Shown here one piece after another: positions 32,700 through 42,082 of a DNA stretch of 64,000 nt. Both the position numbers and the translations under genes were made by a program. The notes under the pieces are model-generated. The model ran no database searches. It had not been told where the DNA came from and worked only from the letters and a program-made list of their open reading frames with translations. Positions within the stretch are counted from its first letter, which is position 1; each line of letters begins with the position of its first letter. This DNA comes from an uncultured Flavobacteriaceae bacterium (GTDB lineage: Bacteria > Bacteroidota > Bacteroidia > Flavobacteriales > Flavobacteriaceae), in the NCBI GenBank assembly GCA_947501625.1, contig CANMWN010000001.1:1-64000 (forward strand). The letters run 5' to 3'.

Positions 32700-33236
32700 T
32701 TACTGTTTCATGTGTATTAAAGCAAAAACCGCATAGTTTATCATGTCCTGATAATTTGCATCAAGGCCTTCAGATACAATAGTTTTTCCTTTATTATCTT
32801 CAATTTGTTTTACCCTCAAGAGTTTCTGTAAAATTAAATCGGTCAAAGAACTCACTCGCATATCTCTCCATGCCTCTCCATAATCGTGGTTCTTATTTTC
32901 CATTAATGATTTAGTAATTCCAATATGTTTATCATACATTTCAGTTGCTTCATCCGCATCTAAATCAGGAGTTTCAACAACACCTTTTTCTAATTGAATA
33001 AGCGCCATAATTGAATAATTAATAATACCAATAAACTCAGACTTTTCTCCTTCATCAACTTTACGAGTTGTATTTTCTTGTAACTGACGGATTCTTTGCG
33101 CTTTGATAAAAATTTGATCGGTCAATGAAGGCAATCTTAGTATTCTCCAAGCGCTACCATAATCTTTCATTTTGTTGATAAACAATGAGCGACATATTTC
33201 AATTACATCATCATATTGTTTTGAGGTATTCTGCAT
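32700..33236 (-). CDS. DUF1599 protein with internal duplication
   Basis: 178 residues made of two related halves: FINKMKDYGSAWRILRLPSLTDQIFIKAQRIRQL (about 18-50) and LMENKNHDYGEAWRDMRVSSLTDLILQKLLRVKQI (about 111-145). The conserved Asp/Glu and helical pattern suggest an all-alpha, possibly nucleotide-pyrophosphatase-like bundle, but activity is unproven. Upstream partner of BT_3928; divergent from the LOG/folP operon. Confidence 0.85.
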   Translation of the reverse strand: MQNTSKQYDDVIEICRSLFINKMKDYGSAWRILRLPSLTDQIFIKAQRIRQLQENTTRKVDEGEKSEFIGIINYSIMALIQLEKGVVETPDLDADEATEMYDKHIGITKSLMENKNHDYGEAWRDMRVSSLTDLILQKLLRVKQIEDNKGKTIVSEGLDANYQDMINYAVFALIHMKQ

Positions 33237-33267
33237 AAATCATTAATTATTTTGTGTAAATTTCGGA

Positions 33268-33275
33268 TAAATTTG
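33268..33275 (+). promoter_or_regulatory. LOG-folP operon -7 element
   Basis: TAAATTTG, 27 bases before the start codon at 33303. Confidence 0.5.
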
Positions 33276-33302
33276 ACGAACTAAAAAATTTACTTTTCAT
33301 CA

Positions 33303-33887
33303 ATGAAAAAAATTGCTGTTTTTTGTGGAGCGAGCATTGGATTTAATCCAATTTATAAAAAAGAAGCCGAAAATGTTGGAGCCTTTTTTGGAAAAAATAA
33401 TATAGGTTTAGTTTATGGCGGAGGAAAAATCGGAATGATGGGTGCTTTGGCTGATGAATTACTTAAACACAATGGTGAAGTCATTGGAATTATTCCTCAC
33501 CTTCTTAAACATGAAGAAGTTGTACACTCTGATATAACACAAGTAATAACCACAAAAAAAATGAGTACTCGAAAAGTTAAAATGAGTAAACTAGTAGATG
33601 GATATATTACACTTGCAGGTGGCTTTGGAACATTGGATGAAGTTTTTGAAGTCTTAACTTTGGGACAGTTGGGAATAGAAAATAAACCTATAGGTTTTTT
33701 AAACACCAATAATTTTTTCAATCCAATGGTTGAACAATTAGATTTGATGGTTCAAGAAGGATTTTTAAAGCAAGAGAATAGAAATATGGTATTAGTTTCT
33801 GATACTATTGAAGATTTAATTGTTCAAATGAATAATTACAAAGCGCCGAAAATGACTAAAATTGTAAATACTGTTGTAAAGAAATGA
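33303..33887 (+). CDS. LOG-family nucleotide 5'-monophosphate phosphoribohydrolase (TIGR00730)
   Basis: 194 residues with the LOG motif GGFGTLDE at 106-113 (normally PGGxGTxxE; the Pro is Ala here) and a Rossmann start KKIAVFCGASIG. Removes ribose 5-phosphate from AMP-like nucleotides; plant members make cytokinins. Its stop overlaps the folP start (ATGA, 33884-33887), so the two are translationally coupled. Confidence 0.9.
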   Translation: MKKIAVFCGASIGFNPIYKKEAENVGAFFGKNNIGLVYGGGKIGMMGALADELLKHNGEVIGIIPHLLKHEEVVHSDITQVITTKKMSTRKVKMSKLVDGYITLAGGFGTLDEVFEVLTLGQLGIENKPIGFLNTNNFFNPMVEQLDLMVQEGFLKQENRNMVLVSDTIEDLIVQMNNYKAPKMTKIVNTVVKK

Positions 33888-34705
33888 CTATAAATTGTAA
33901 AGGCAAATTAATAGATTTATCAACTCCCAAAGTGATGGGAATATTGAATATTACACCAGATTCATTTTACGATGGCGGAAAATTCAATTCTGATGCTAAA
34001 ATTTTAAATCAGGTTGAAAAAATGTTAGTTGAAGGTGCAACTTTTATTGATATTGGCGCTTACTCTTCTCGACCAAATGCCGATCATATTTCAGAAGACG
34101 AGGAATTAAAAAGACTAATTCCTGTTTTAGAAACTATTGTAAATCAATTTCCTCAAATCTTAATTTCAGTCGACACTTTCAGGAGTAAAGTTGCTAAAAA
34201 AAGTATTGAAGTTGGAGCATGTATGATAAACGATATTTCTGGAGGCACTTTAGATGAGCATATGTTTAAAACTATTGGCGAGTTAAAAGTCCCTTATATT
34301 CTAATGCATATTCAAGGAAATCCTCAAACTATGCAATCTAACCCAAGTTATGAAAATGTAACTCGAGAGGTTTTAAAATATTTTTCTGAAAAATTATTGG
34401 CATTGAAACTAGAAAAAGTAAACGACATCATATTAGATGTAGGTTTTGGTTTTGGAAAAACTTTAAATCACAACTATGAATTGTTAAAAAATTTAGCACA
34501 TTTCAAAACATTTGATCTTCCTATTTTAACAGGTGTTTCAAGAAAGTCAATGCTCTATAATTTATTAGATTCATCGGCAAAAGAAGCCTTAAATGCAACA
34601 AGTATTGCCAATACAATTGCACTATTAAATGGTACGAGTATTCTACGTGTTCATGATATAAAAGAGGCTGTAGAAACCATAAAAATTGTTGAACAAGTTT
34701 CTTAA
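33884..34705 (+). CDS. folP: Dihydropteroate synthase
   Basis: Condenses p-aminobenzoate with hydroxymethyl-dihydropterin diphosphate in folate synthesis; target of sulfonamides. 273 residues: VMGILNITPDSFYDGGKF (first diphosphate loop), FIDIGAYSSRPNA, ISVDTFRSKVA, INDISGG, ILDVGFGFGKT and GVSRKSML. Overlaps the LOG gene and is followed by an intergenic repeat before cdaA. Confidence 0.95.
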   Translation: MTINCKGKLIDLSTPKVMGILNITPDSFYDGGKFNSDAKILNQVEKMLVEGATFIDIGAYSSRPNADHISEDEELKRLIPVLETIVNQFPQILISVDTFRSKVAKKSIEVGACMINDISGGTLDEHMFKTIGELKVPYILMHIQGNPQTMQSNPSYENVTREVLKYFSEKLLALKLEKVNDIILDVGFGFGKTLNHNYELLKNLAHFKTFDLPILTGVSRKSMLYNLLDSSAKEALNATSIANTIALLNGTSILRVHDIKEAVETIKIVEQVS

Positions 34706-34714
34706 AAGTAAAGC

Positions 34715-34784
34715 ACGTCACTCTGAACTTGTTTCAGAGTCTCAACATACAAAATGTGATGCTGAAATAAATTCAGCATGACGA
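34715..34784. repeat. Intergenic palindromic repeat (copy 4)
   Basis: ACGTCACTCTGAACTTGTTT...CAGAGTCTCA and ...GTGATGCTGAA..CAGCATGACG. It has the same two-hairpin design as copy 2, with about 85 percent identity by eye. It separates folP from cdaA. Confidence 0.75.
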
Positions 34785-34827
34785 AAGTTTTCTTATTATT
34801 TTATTACATTTACAAAAAAACATTTTT

Positions 34828-35601
34828 ATGCTCGACTTTTTAGACTTTTCTTTTCTAGATATTCTTGATGTTGTGCTTGTAGCTGTTTTACTTTATTATA
34901 TCTACAAACTTCTCCGAGGAACTGTAGCAATTAATATTTTTATAGGCATTACTATTATTTTTCTAATCTGGAAAATAACACAAGTATTGGAAATGCAGAT
35001 GTTGAGTGGTATTTTAGGTACATTAATTGGTGGTGGAGTAATTGCACTTATTATAGTTTTTCAACAAGAGATTCGAAAGTTTTTATTGATGCTTGGAACT
35101 ACCAATTTTTCTTCCAAACGGAATTTCTTAAAACAACTTAGTTTTTTAAAAAATGAAGTTAATCTAGAAACTGATGTTGAGACTATTATCAATGCTTGCG
35201 AATCAATGAGTAAGTCAAAAACTGGTGCTCTAATTGTTTTTGAACGAGGTCAAAGTTTAGAATTTGTAAGCACAACTGGAGATTCAATGAATGCAGAAGT
35301 AAATCAACCTTTATTGGAGAGTATTTTTTTTAAAAATAGCCCTTTACACGATGGAGCAACAATAATTAGAAACAATACAATAATTGCCACTCGTGTAGTA
35401 TTACCATTGTCAAATAAAGAATTACCTACGCGTTTTGGTTTGCGTCATAGAGCAGCAGTTGGAATAACTGAAAAAACAGATGCATTATGCATTATTGTAT
35501 CAGAAGAGACTGGAAAAATATCTTATATTAAAGATGGAGATTTTGTTTTTTATGAGAATATTTTTAGTTTGGTAGAGACCTTAAAAATTGATTTAGCATA
35601 A
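34828..35601 (+). CDS. cdaA: Diadenylate cyclase CdaA
   Basis: Makes c-di-AMP from two ATP. 257 residues: three N-terminal membrane helices (about 10-75), then the DAC domain with LHDGATIIR (D175-G-A) and R206-H-R208. Membrane anchored with a cytoplasmic catalytic domain. Regulates cell envelope and potassium homeostasis in other bacteria. Its stop shares a base with the start of the DUF3667 gene. Confidence 0.95.
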   Translation: MLDFLDFSFLDILDVVLVAVLLYYIYKLLRGTVAINIFIGITIIFLIWKITQVLEMQMLSGILGTLIGGGVIALIIVFQQEIRKFLLMLGTTNFSSKRNFLKQLSFLKNEVNLETDVETIINACESMSKSKTGALIVFERGQSLEFVSTTGDSMNAEVNQPLLESIFFKNSPLHDGATIIRNNTIIATRVVLPLSNKELPTRFGLRHRAAVGITEKTDALCIIVSEETGKISYIKDGDFVFYENIFSLVETLKIDLA

Positions 35602-36395
35602 TGAATTGTAAAAATTGCCACACTTCATTCCCTGAAGATACTGATTACTGTCCAAGTTGTGGAGGAAAAGTAATTAGAAATCGATTAACGCTCAAAGCAC
35701 TCTTTGCACATTTTAGTGAGCAGTTTTTAAATTACGACAATAAATTCCTCAAAACTTTTTTACACCTTTTTTCAAAATCTGAAGTAGTTATTGATGGTTA
35801 TATTAATGGTACGAGAAAAAGATATGTAAATGCTATTAGTTATTTTGCTATCGCATTAACAATGAGCGGTTTAAATATATTTATCTTACAGAAATTTTTT
35901 CCAGAAACTTTAAATTTTTCTGCTTTAGGTATAAATAATCAAGAAGAGAATTTTCAAAACTATATGAATTTAGTGTTTGAATATTATTCATTACAAATGA
36001 TGCTAATCATTCCGCTTATCGCTTTGATATCCAAGATTGTTTTTTTTAATCGAAAAAAATATAATTATACTGAACATTTAGTCATTTATCTATATACTTT
36101 TGCTCAAACTACTTTTATAGGTGTTTTATTAACATTTCTCATTATACTATTTAATTTAGACTATGGAATTTTTTCATACATCTCTATGGTCATAACATTC
36201 ATATATTCAGCCTATTGTTTAAAAAGATTATACAAATTAGATTTAAGTGAATTAATTTTAAAAACCTTCTTATTCATATTTGTATTTATGACTATATATA
36301 TAATTTCAGTTATCATATTTGCAGTTGCATTCTATCTTATAGACCCTGAAGGTTTAAAGGAGTTTGGAAGAACTTTTGCTCCTCAAAAGAAGTAA
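35601..36395 (+). CDS. DUF3667 membrane protein with N-terminal zinc ribbon
   Basis: 264 residues. CKNCHTSFPEDTDYCPSCGG (3-22) is a zinc ribbon. The DUF3667 region follows with LTLKALFAHFSEQFLNYDNKF, and about four to five membrane helices occupy 75-250. Function unknown. Translationally coupled to cdaA by a TAATG overlap; a link to c-di-AMP signalling is only a guess from the coupling. Confidence 0.85.
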   Translation: MNCKNCHTSFPEDTDYCPSCGGKVIRNRLTLKALFAHFSEQFLNYDNKFLKTFLHLFSKSEVVIDGYINGTRKRYVNAISYFAIALTMSGLNIFILQKFFPETLNFSALGINNQEENFQNYMNLVFEYYSLQMMLIIPLIALISKIVFFNRKKYNYTEHLVIYLYTFAQTTFIGVLLTFLIILFNLDYGIFSYISMVITFIYSAYCLKRLYKLDLSELILKTFLFIFVFMTIYIISVIIFAVAFYLIDPEGLKEFGRTFAPQKK

Positions 36396-36396
36396 T

Positions 36397-38157
36397 CTAA
36401 CTAACTTCTTTTTTAAACTGCATTTCATACAAGTTACTATAATAGCCTCCTTTATTAAGTAGTTGTTTGTGGCTTCCTTGTTCTACAATCAAACCTTTAT
36501 CCATCACAATAATCTTATCAGCCTTTTGGATAGTTGCTAAACGATGCGCAATAATAATTGAAGTTTGGTTTTGAGTTATTTTTTCTGTTGCTTCTTGTAT
36601 TAATTGTTCAGAATAAGAATCGATTGATGAAGTAGCTTCGTCTAATATTAAAATACTTGGATTACTCACATAAGCTCTTAAAAATGCTATCAATTGTCGT
36701 TGACCAGAAGATAGCATAACACCTCTTTCTTTGACATTATAATTGTAATCATTGGGTAAACTCATTATAAATTCATGAATTCCAATTTGCTTAGCTGCTT
36801 CTTTAACCTCAGTTAATGAAATATCTTTATTCAGAACAATATTTTTATAAATAGTATCGGAAAATAAAAATACATCTTGTAAAACCACAGCAATATTCTC
36901 TCTTAAAGTCTTGAGGTCATAATCCTTAACATTTACATCATCTACTAAAATGTTACCAGAATCAATTTCGTAAAAACGGTTGATCAAATTTATTATGGTA
37001 GATTTTCCTGTACCAGTTGCTCCTACAATAGCCACAGTTGCCCCTTTTTGAACCTCAAAAGAAACTCCTTTTAACACTTCTTCATTGGTTTTATAACTAA
37101 ACCTAACATCATCAAAAGCAATCCTTCCTTCAAATTTTGAAACACTTTTAGTTCCTTTCGCATCTATATAACTTTCAGTATCCAAAATCTCAAACACCCT
37201 TTCTCCAGCAACTATTCCCATTTGAAGTGTATTAAATTTATCAGCAATTTGTCGCAATGGTCTAAACAACATTTGCGACATCATAATAAACGCAATAATA
37301 TCACCGACTTCGGTAGTAGAATTTTTTGCAATAATTTGTAATCCACCATACCAAACTAATAAACCTACTGCAATAGAAGTTAAAATTTCTGCTACTGGAA
37401 AAAAGATGGAATAATACATAACAGTTTTCACCCAAGCCTTTTTATGTTTATTATTTATTTCTTCAAAGTTTTGATATTCTATTTTTTCACGATTAAATAG
37501 TTGGACAATTTTCATCCCAGTAACTCGCTCTTGAACAAAACCATTTAAATTTGCTGCTTGCAAGCGTATTTCCTTAAACGATTTTTTCATAGCTATTTGA
37601 AATAACTTAGTCGCATATATAATAATTGGAAGTACTCCTAATGTTATCAATGCTAATCTCCAATTCATCGTAAGCATAACAACTATCACAGCAATCATTG
37701 TCAATAAATCACTTATAATCATAAATAACCCTTGACCAAAGAAATTTGCAATACGCTCAATATCTGTAATAGCACGAGTAACCAACTGCCCAACAGAAGA
37801 GTTATCAAAATAAGACATTTTAAAATTCATCATATGCTTGTATAATTCCATACGAATATCTTTGATGATACTAAAACCTAATTTATTTGCAGTATATATA
37901 AAAACAAATCGAGTTATTACTCCTCCAATTAATACTCCAAAAATCAATAGTGAATAATTCAGGAGTCCAACCTTATCTTTATTGGCAAGAAAAGTATCTA
38001 TTATTTTTTTTACAAGTACAGGTCTAGCAACTGCAAAAAGTGTTAATAGTATTGCAGCAATAGTAGCAATAACAAATTGTAAGCGATATTCTTTAATATA
38101 GCCCATCAATCGGTTAAAAATTTTAACATCAAATGCTTTCCCTGAACTATTACTCAT
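36397..38157 (-). CDS. ABC exporter, MsbA/BmrA type
   Basis: 586 residues: six-helix membrane domain (about 20-320), then one nucleotide-binding domain with Walker A GATGTGKST, Q-loop VLQDVFLFSD, signature LSSGQRQ (LSGGQ variant), Walker B ILILDEATSSID and the H-loop IIAHRLAT. It works as a homodimer in the inner membrane, exporting a lipid or drug. The first eight bases overlap the end of truA, so translation is coupled. Confidence 0.92.
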   Translation of the reverse strand: MSNSSGKAFDVKIFNRLMGYIKEYRLQFVIATIAAILLTLFAVARPVLVKKIIDTFLANKDKVGLLNYSLLIFGVLIGGVITRFVFIYTANKLGFSIIKDIRMELYKHMMNFKMSYFDNSSVGQLVTRAITDIERIANFFGQGLFMIISDLLTMIAVIVVMLTMNWRLALITLGVLPIIIYATKLFQIAMKKSFKEIRLQAANLNGFVQERVTGMKIVQLFNREKIEYQNFEEINNKHKKAWVKTVMYYSIFFPVAEILTSIAVGLLVWYGGLQIIAKNSTTEVGDIIAFIMMSQMLFRPLRQIADKFNTLQMGIVAGERVFEILDTESYIDAKGTKSVSKFEGRIAFDDVRFSYKTNEEVLKGVSFEVQKGATVAIVGATGTGKSTIINLINRFYEIDSGNILVDDVNVKDYDLKTLRENIAVVLQDVFLFSDTIYKNIVLNKDISLTEVKEAAKQIGIHEFIMSLPNDYNYNVKERGVMLSSGQRQLIAFLRAYVSNPSILILDEATSSIDSYSEQLIQEATEKITQNQTSIIIAHRLATIQKADKIIVMDKGLIVEQGSHKQLLNKGGYYSNLYEMQFKKEVS

Positions 38158-38902
38158 TTTTAAAAATTGAATCTGGATATTTAATTTCAGTCAAAAATAA
38201 GCCTTTTGCTGGAACTGAAAATCCTGCTTCTTCCCTATTTCTACTTTCTATAATCTTAACAAAATCTTCAATTGATTTTTTTCCTAAACCTATATCTATC
38301 AAAGTACCAACAATTGCTCGAACCATATTTCTCAAAAAACGGTCGGCTGAAATATGAAAAATCAACAAATCTCCATATTTTTTCCACTCTGCTTGCATAA
38401 CTTTACAATTATAGGTTTTAACGTCAATATTTGATTTTGAAAAGCACTTGAAATCTTTATATTTCAATAATAGTTTAGCTGCTTCATTCATCTTCTCAAC
38501 ATCCAATTGATAACGATATAATTGCCAAGTAGTATCTAATAAAAATGGATTTCTCCCTAAATATATTCTATACTCATAACTTCTATTCGTAGCATGAAAA
38601 CGAGTATGTGCTTTTTGATCAACATCGAATATTTTATAGATTACAATATCATCAGGAAGAAAAGAATTTAAACGTTCTGTTATTTCATTAATATCAAATT
38701 TTTGTTCGCAATCAAAATGAGCATACATTTGTGAAGCATGCACTCCTGCATCTGTTCTACCTGCTCCCATAATACTTATAGGCACTTTCAAAAGTTTAGA
38801 TAAACCATCGTTTATTTTTTGTTGAATAGTCACTACTTTTGGTTGTATTTGCCAACCACGATAGTTTTTACCATTATATGAAAGTTCTATAAAATACCTC
38901 AA
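38150..38902 (-). CDS. truA: tRNA pseudouridine(38-40) synthase
   Basis: 250 residues. Catalytic Asp in GAGRTDAGVHA; other motifs YNGKNYRGWQIQP and ADRFLRNMVRAIVGTLIDIG. Modifies the anticodon stem of many tRNAs. It is first in the pair with the ABC exporter and has its own promoter. Confidence 0.95.
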   Translation of the reverse strand: MRYFIELSYNGKNYRGWQIQPKVVTIQQKINDGLSKLLKVPISIMGAGRTDAGVHASQMYAHFDCEQKFDINEITERLNSFLPDDIVIYKIFDVDQKAHTRFHATNRSYEYRIYLGRNPFLLDTTWQLYRYQLDVEKMNEAAKLLLKYKDFKCFSKSNIDVKTYNCKVMQAEWKKYGDLLIFHISADRFLRNMVRAIVGTLIDIGLGKKSIEDFVKIIESRNREEAGFSVPAKGLFLTEIKYPDSIFKNE

Positions 38903-38926
38903 TTAAAAACTTATTTTTGTGAAGCA

Positions 38927-38934
38927 CAAATATA
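38927..38934 (-). promoter_or_regulatory. truA promoter -7 element
   Basis: TATATTTG on the minus strand, 24 bases before the truA ATG at 38902. Confidence 0.5.
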
Positions 38935-38963
38935 CATCAGTATTTTAGACCCATTTTAAATAA

Positions 38964-39461
38964 ATGAAGAAAATATTATTACTTTCCGACACGCATGGAT
39001 TTATTGATAAACAAATTTTAAAGTTTGTAAAGCAAGTCGATGAAGTTTGGCATGCAGGTGATATTGGAGATTTATTTGTTACCGATGAAATTAAAAAACT
39101 AAAACCACTTCGAGGAGTTTATGGAAATATTGATAATGCAACGGCAAGACTTGAATTTCCTTTAGATAATCGTTTTATGGTTGAGGATGTAACTATTTGG
39201 ATAACGCATATTGGTGGTTATCCAAATAAGTATAATCAACGAATACGGGAAGAAATAAAAAAGCATCCTCCAAAAATATTTATTAGTGGTCATTCCCATA
39301 TCCTTAAAGTGCAGTTTGATAAAAAATTAAACCTACTTCATTTAAATCCAGGTGCAGCAGGTAAGCATGGCTTTCATCAAATTAGAACAATGATACGTTT
39401 TGAAATTGTAGGTAAAGAAATTAAGAATCTTGAAATTATAGAACTAGGAAAAAGAGGCTAA
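38964..39461 (+). CDS. YfcE/MJ0936-type metallophosphoesterase
   Basis: 165 residues: LLLSDTHG (Asp-His), HAGDIGD (Asp), YGNIDN (Asn; the usual His of GNHD is Ile-Asp here), THIGG and ISGHSH. A two-metal phosphodiesterase of the small YfcE group, cytoplasmic; substrate not predictable. Its end overlaps the convergent kinase gene by four bases. Confidence 0.88.
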   Translation: MKKILLLSDTHGFIDKQILKFVKQVDEVWHAGDIGDLFVTDEIKKLKPLRGVYGNIDNATARLEFPLDNRFMVEDVTIWITHIGGYPNKYNQRIREEIKKHPPKIFISGHSHILKVQFDKKLNLLHLNPGAAGKHGFHQIRTMIRFEIVGKEIKNLEIIELGKRG

Positions 39462-41272
39462 ATAAAGGGAATACTTATATAAATTAACGTGCCTTCATCT
39501 TTTATTGAGTCAATTTTAAACACGCCATTCATCACTTTAATTCTAGCATCTATTTGGTTTAATCCCAATCCATCTTTCTTGATAATATCTTCTTTAATAA
39601 AGCCCTTTCCATTATCAGATATCCTAATCTGAAGATTTTCTCCAACTTCTTCCATATCAATACTCGCTTTTGTTGCATTGCTATGTTTTAAGATATTATT
39701 TACCAATTCTTCAATAATATTATGAGTTTTAATTTCAAAGTTTTGACTGTATCTTTTTAAATTTTTAGAAGTTGACTCAAATTTCAGTTGAGAAGTTGAA
39801 TATTTATCACATAAATCTTCAACAGCCGCAGTAAGTCCAAATTTCAATAATACCGAAGAAATTAATTTATGAGATAAGTTTCTTATTTTATCTGCAGCTT
39901 CACTAATAATATTTTCTGTTTTATTTATTTCATCAAATTTATCTCCCTCAATTTCAGACTTCAAAGCATATAAATGCATATTGGCTGAAGAAAGTAGTGT
40001 ACTAACACTATCATGAAGGATTTCAGCAATATATTTACGTTCCGATTCTTTAGCATCAAGAGTAGCATTCAAAATTTTGATTTGTGTGTCATTTTGAATT
40101 TTCTCCAGCTTTCTTTCTGCCTCAATTTTCTCTTGGTTGTGCGCTAATTTTAAATTTAATCTTTTAAACTTATCATCTCTATTTTTAAACCATAAAAAAC
40201 CTAATAAAGTAATCAATCCTATACCAGATATATATAACAAAAATTCTACACGTTGTCTTTTATTTTCTTCAATTTTAGTTAATTCACTTTCTTTAGCCAC
40301 ATTATATTTGGCTTCGATTTCAGTCACTTTACTATGCAAGTTATCTGTAATAATTTTATTACTGATAGTAGCGCTTTCAAACAATAAGTCATAGGCTTGC
40401 TGATAATCTTCTTTTAAATAAAATACTTGAGAAATATTATCTAAAGTTATGGCTTTGATGTCCCTAGACTTTATATCATTTCTGTTTTTTAATAATTCTA
40501 AGGCTCTATAACTGTATTCATTAGATTTATCTAGGTCGTTATTGTACATACTTATTCCACCAAGATTGGTTAACAATCCTGCCATTTTCAATGTATCCTT
40601 TTCTTCATTACGAATTTCAAATGATTTCTTACCATATTCTTCTGCAAGCTCAAAATCGTTCTTCACAACTGCCAAACCAATAGCATTACTATATGTGGTT
40701 GCTAAGACATTTTTATTTTTAGTAAGTTTTGGGTACTCTTCAATTACTCTTTTATAATAAATTCCTGCAGAATCTAATTGATTTTTCATTTGATAAGCGC
40801 TTCCTAAATTAAAATTAGCTTCAGAAATTGCAAGAGAGTCTTTTCTTTCTAGTGCATTTTCTAATGCCAAATTAAAATACTTAAAAGAATTACTATAGTT
40901 CTTAACTCTCCCAAAAATCCTTCCTAATTCTTGAGAATACTTAAAATAAAATTTAGAGTTCTGATTATTTTGAAGTAATGTAAAACCTTCTAAAAGTTTA
41001 TTTAAAGCCTTTTCATCTTGCCCATTTTCTATATAGATTTTAGCTTGCCAAAAACCAATTTTTAATTCATCATCTACTTTAATATCACTATCAATCTCTA
41101 AATTATCAATTAAATTTTGAGCTATACTTAACTCTCTTTTTTTAATATTTTCTTCTACTTGATTTATTATTGAATCAATAATAGTTTCATTAGTGTCATC
41201 TTGAAAAAAACTAAGAAATGAAGTGAAAAGTAATGAGGTTAATATTATAAGAGCGAAATAAAATTTCTTCAT
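39458..41272 (-). CDS. TPR-containing sensor histidine kinase (HisKA_3)
   Basis: 604 residues from the ATG at 41272, four bases after the response regulator stop; a longer start would run into that gene. Signal/TM segment (about 3-20), tetratricopeptide repeats (about 40-300), one membrane helix (about 320-345), coiled coil, phosphoacceptor H420 (ERKYIAEILHDSVSTLLSSA), and HATPase with DNGKGF and GLGLNQIDARI. The periplasmic TPR domain is a common Bacteroidota sensor design; the signal is unknown. Cotranscribed with its response regulator. Confidence 0.9.
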   Translation of the reverse strand: MKKFYFALIILTSLLFTSFLSFFQDDTNETIIDSIINQVEENIKKRELSIAQNLIDNLEIDSDIKVDDELKIGFWQAKIYIENGQDEKALNKLLEGFTLLQNNQNSKFYFKYSQELGRIFGRVKNYSNSFKYFNLALENALERKDSLAISEANFNLGSAYQMKNQLDSAGIYYKRVIEEYPKLTKNKNVLATTYSNAIGLAVVKNDFELAEEYGKKSFEIRNEEKDTLKMAGLLTNLGGISMYNNDLDKSNEYSYRALELLKNRNDIKSRDIKAITLDNISQVFYLKEDYQQAYDLLFESATISNKIITDNLHSKVTEIEAKYNVAKESELTKIEENKRQRVEFLLYISGIGLITLLGFLWFKNRDDKFKRLNLKLAHNQEKIEAERKLEKIQNDTQIKILNATLDAKESERKYIAEILHDSVSTLLSSANMHLYALKSEIEGDKFDEINKTENIISEAADKIRNLSHKLISSVLLKFGLTAAVEDLCDKYSTSQLKFESTSKNLKRYSQNFEIKTHNIIEELVNNILKHSNATKASIDMEEVGENLQIRISDNGKGFIKEDIIKKDGLGLNQIDARIKVMNGVFKIDSIKDEGTLIYISIPFI

Positions 41273-41276
41273 AACT

Positions 41277-41930
41277 CTAAACCATTTTATTTTTATGAGC
41301 AAATAATGCAAGTCCAACAACATTTTTAACTTGCAATTTTTTTATCAGATTTTTTCTATGTGTCTCCACAGTATTAATACTAATAAATAAAGATTCAGCA
41401 ATTTCTCTAGTATTAAATTCTTTAGCAATGAGTGTTAAAATTTCTTTTTCGCGATCGGTTAAAAGATTAAAATAATTTTTTTCTGCATTTCCATTGGAAT
41501 CAGAAAAGGAAGAAACTATTTTACTCTGTATACTTTTACTAAAATAATTCTCACCCGAATATACCGTTTTAATAGCTTCTACTATTTGTTCACTAGCACA
41601 TTTTTTGGCCAAAAACCCTTTTGCACCAATCTTCATAACTTCTTTTACTAGTTTTACATCATCGTAACTAGAAAGTATTACAATACTTGGTCGATTATCT
41701 TGTTTCTGAAATTCTTTAAGCACGGCAATTCCGTCAAGTTTAGGCATATTAATATCGAGTATCAATACGTCGGAATTGTTTTCTTTATACCATTGTAAGA
41801 CCTGTTCTCCATTAAGAGAACAGCCTACAACTTCAATTTGTTCTTCGGTTTTAAGAACAGCATTTATGCCATCAATCAACACTTTGTGATCATCAGCGAT
41901 ATGAACTTTTATCTTTTTCAATTTTCCCAT
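41277..41930 (-). CDS. NarL/FixJ-type response regulator
   Basis: 217 residues. Receiver with IADDHK, phosphoacceptor D59 (LILDINMPKLDG) and the switch Ser/Lys (ILSSYDD, AKGFLAKK). C-terminal LuxR-type helix-turn-helix (LTDREKEILTLIAKEFNTREIA, INTVETHRKNLIKKL). Partner of the adjacent kinase. The -7 element ends two bases before the ATG, so the mRNA is probably leaderless, and a dyad array sits upstream of the promoter. Confidence 0.92.
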   Translation of the reverse strand: MGKLKKIKVHIADDHKVLIDGINAVLKTEEQIEVVGCSLNGEQVLQWYKENNSDVLILDINMPKLDGIAVLKEFQKQDNRPSIVILSSYDDVKLVKEVMKIGAKGFLAKKCASEQIVEAIKTVYSGENYFSKSIQSKIVSSFSDSNGNAEKNYFNLLTDREKEILTLIAKEFNTREIAESLFISINTVETHRKNLIKKLQVKNVVGLALFAHKNKMV

Positions 41931-41932
41931 GT

Positions 41933-41963
41933 CAAAGATATTTTAATATCAACTTTCATACAA
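41933..41963 (-). promoter_or_regulatory. Two-component operon promoter
   Basis: On the minus strand TTG (41961-41963), 20 bases, TATCTTTG (41933-41940), then AC and the ATG at 41930. Confidence 0.6.
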
Positions 41964-41973
41964 TAACTACAAT

Positions 41974-42003
41974 CCGTGATTTTATATCACGGAAAACCGT
42001 GAG
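41974..42003 (-). promoter_or_regulatory. Operator array of the two-component operon
   Basis: Three alternating half-sites CCGTGA / TCACGG. CCGTGAT-TTTAT-ATCACGG (41974-41992) and TCACGG-AAAA-CCGTGA (41987-42002) are both perfect dyads that share the middle half-site. The array lies about 10 bases upstream of the -33 element, the usual place for an activator. Confidence 0.7.
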
Positions 42004-42026
42004 TAACGATATAAATGTACAATAAA

Positions 42027-42055
42027 AAAACCATTCCAAAATTTGGAATGGTTTT
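42027..42055 (-). terminator. Terminator after the DUF4293 gene
   Basis: Perfect 14-bp stem AAAACCATTCCAAA / TTTGGAATGGTTTT; on the minus strand followed by T-rich sequence. Confidence 0.85.
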
Positions 42056-42082
42056 ACACTAAATATACTAAACTATCAAGTT

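Noticed and set aside
41273-41323. Longer start for the sensor kinase inside the response regulator gene
   Set aside because: It would add 17 residues before the membrane segment; the ATG at 41272, four bases after the regulator stop, is the usual operon spacing.
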